NCBI GenBank assembly: GCA_030426845.1
Contig: JAUHXR010000009.1
Location: forward strand, 1-64,000
Direction: 5' to 3'
Length of the DNA: 64,000 bases
Source: Polyangia bacterium
GTDB lineage: Bacteria > Myxococcota_A > Polyangia > Polyangiales > Sandaracinaceae
Each line of letters opens with the position of its first letter. Position 1 is the first letter of the stretch. The translations under genes were made by a program, and so were the position numbers. The notes under the pieces are model-generated. The model saw only the letters and a program-made list of their open reading frames with translations. It was not told where the DNA came from and made no database searches. Shown here piece by piece: positions 63,653-64,000 of the stretch.

Positions 63653-64000
63653 AGTACCCTCGGCGAGCCTCCGCGCGGTCGCCGACCTCGATCTCGTGGA
63701 CCGACCTCGTGATCATCAGCGTCGCGCTGTGCGGACGCACGTGGACCACGCGGCCCTCGGCCACGATCTCGGCCGGGTACTCGTCCGGCTCGTCCGGCGC
63801 GTCGACGATCGCGCCGGCGGAGCTTGGGCTCCCGCTGAGCCCGTCGCGCCACCGGTCGCCCGCCCGCACGATGAAGAAGCGGTAGCCCTGCTCGACTCCG
63901 TCTTCGCGACCGATCGGCAGGAACACGATCTGCTGCTCGCCGAGGATCTCGCGCGGCCTCAGCGTGGCCGCGACCGTGGACGCGAGGTCCTGCGACGCGA
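63651..64000 (-). CDS. C-terminal fragment of a LysM-associated-type envelope protein (5' end outside window)
   Basis: The frame is open from the stop at 63651 to the window edge, so at least 116 codons of a longer gene are present. Residues visible include AATLRPREILGEQQIVFLPI, GVEQGYRFFIVRAGDRW, a disordered Pro/Asp/Glu stretch, then VAEGRVVHVRPHSATLMIT and SVHEIEVGDRAEARRGY. This duplicated beta-rich arrangement resembles the C-terminal region of proteobacterial LysM-containing or FlgT-C-like proteins, but the N-terminal LysM, if any, lies outside the window. A GTG at 63926 is internal and probably not the start. The family assignment is tentative. Confidence 0.6.
   Translation of the reverse strand, partial: ASQDLASTVAATLRPREILGEQQIVFLPIGREDGVEQGYRFFIVRAGDRWRDGLSGSPSSAGAIVDAPDEPDEYPAEIVAEGRVVHVRPHSATLMITRSVHEIEVGDRAEARRGY

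Overview
The window is very GC-rich, densely packed chromosomal DNA with no phage, transposase, integrase, CRISPR or RNA gene that I can see. Gene content suggests a Myxococcota bacterium, perhaps a Sandaracinaceae/Polyangiales relative. Pointers are many short Cys-rich or Asp/Gly-rich lipoproteins, an AgmX/PglI-type domain, a MopE-type metal-binding motif, an octahaem-type cytochrome, a GldA/GldFG/DUF4340 cluster, a large zinc-ribbon/ATPase/TPR protein and a sphingolipid-type glucosyltransferase. The assignment is inference; no 16S or marker alignment was possible.

Layout. 1-3956 (minus): ABC ATPase, fused GldF-GldG permease and DUF4340 protein. 4152-7929: ECF sigma factor, composite anti-sigma factor, NodB-type deacetylase and a lipoprotein. 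8057-12684: ATPase/TPR protein and multihaem cytochrome. 12735-20103: TrmB (minus), a response regulator, a DUF6786/DUF2961 (GH172-like) pair and valyl-tRNA synthetase. 20192-24454: a decayed lipoprotein, Ogt, a lipoprotein, a GT21-like glucosyltransferase, an alpha/beta hydrolase and another lipoprotein. 24451-30409: DNA polymerase I, Ffh and a CBM9-like lipoprotein. 30421-33197 (minus): AlgH family protein, a GT-C-like membrane protein and a DUF3592-like protein. 33306-37756: PgpH-type HD phosphodiesterase coupled to a VLCAD-like acyl-CoA dehydrogenase, then a Cys-rich lipoprotein. 37763-43519: FG-GAP remnant, HD-GYP response regulator, CPBP protease, zinc-ribbon lipoprotein, HELGH metalloprotease and deoxynucleoside kinase. 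43731-50177: FHA-GGDEF cyclase, PP2C phosphatase, MltD-like transglycosylase, SMI1/KNR4 protein and MoeA. 50277-58880: five-gene MoxR/DUF58/VWA (Bat-type) operon. 59088-64000: DksA-like factor, Cu/Zn SOD, GAF histidine kinase, GT-C-like protein and a partial LysM-associated-type protein.

Themes. Much of the window concerns the envelope and signalling: c-di-GMP synthesis and breakdown, probable c-di-AMP breakdown, Ser/Thr phosphorylation, ECF control and two-component parts. The clearest pattern not explained by the genes is a TANNNT (-10-like) hexamer 6-9 nt before about ten start codons that lack a Shine-Dalgarno sequence, suggesting frequent leaderless transcription. Other genes have conventional spacing, for example the response regulator, FHA-GGDEF and DksA-like genes, and the PP2C gene has a good sigma-54-like element. 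In-frame 15-bp tandem repeats occur in two membrane-associated protein termini. I see no self-contained novel defence or mobile system here; the novelty is in gene architecture and promoter layout.
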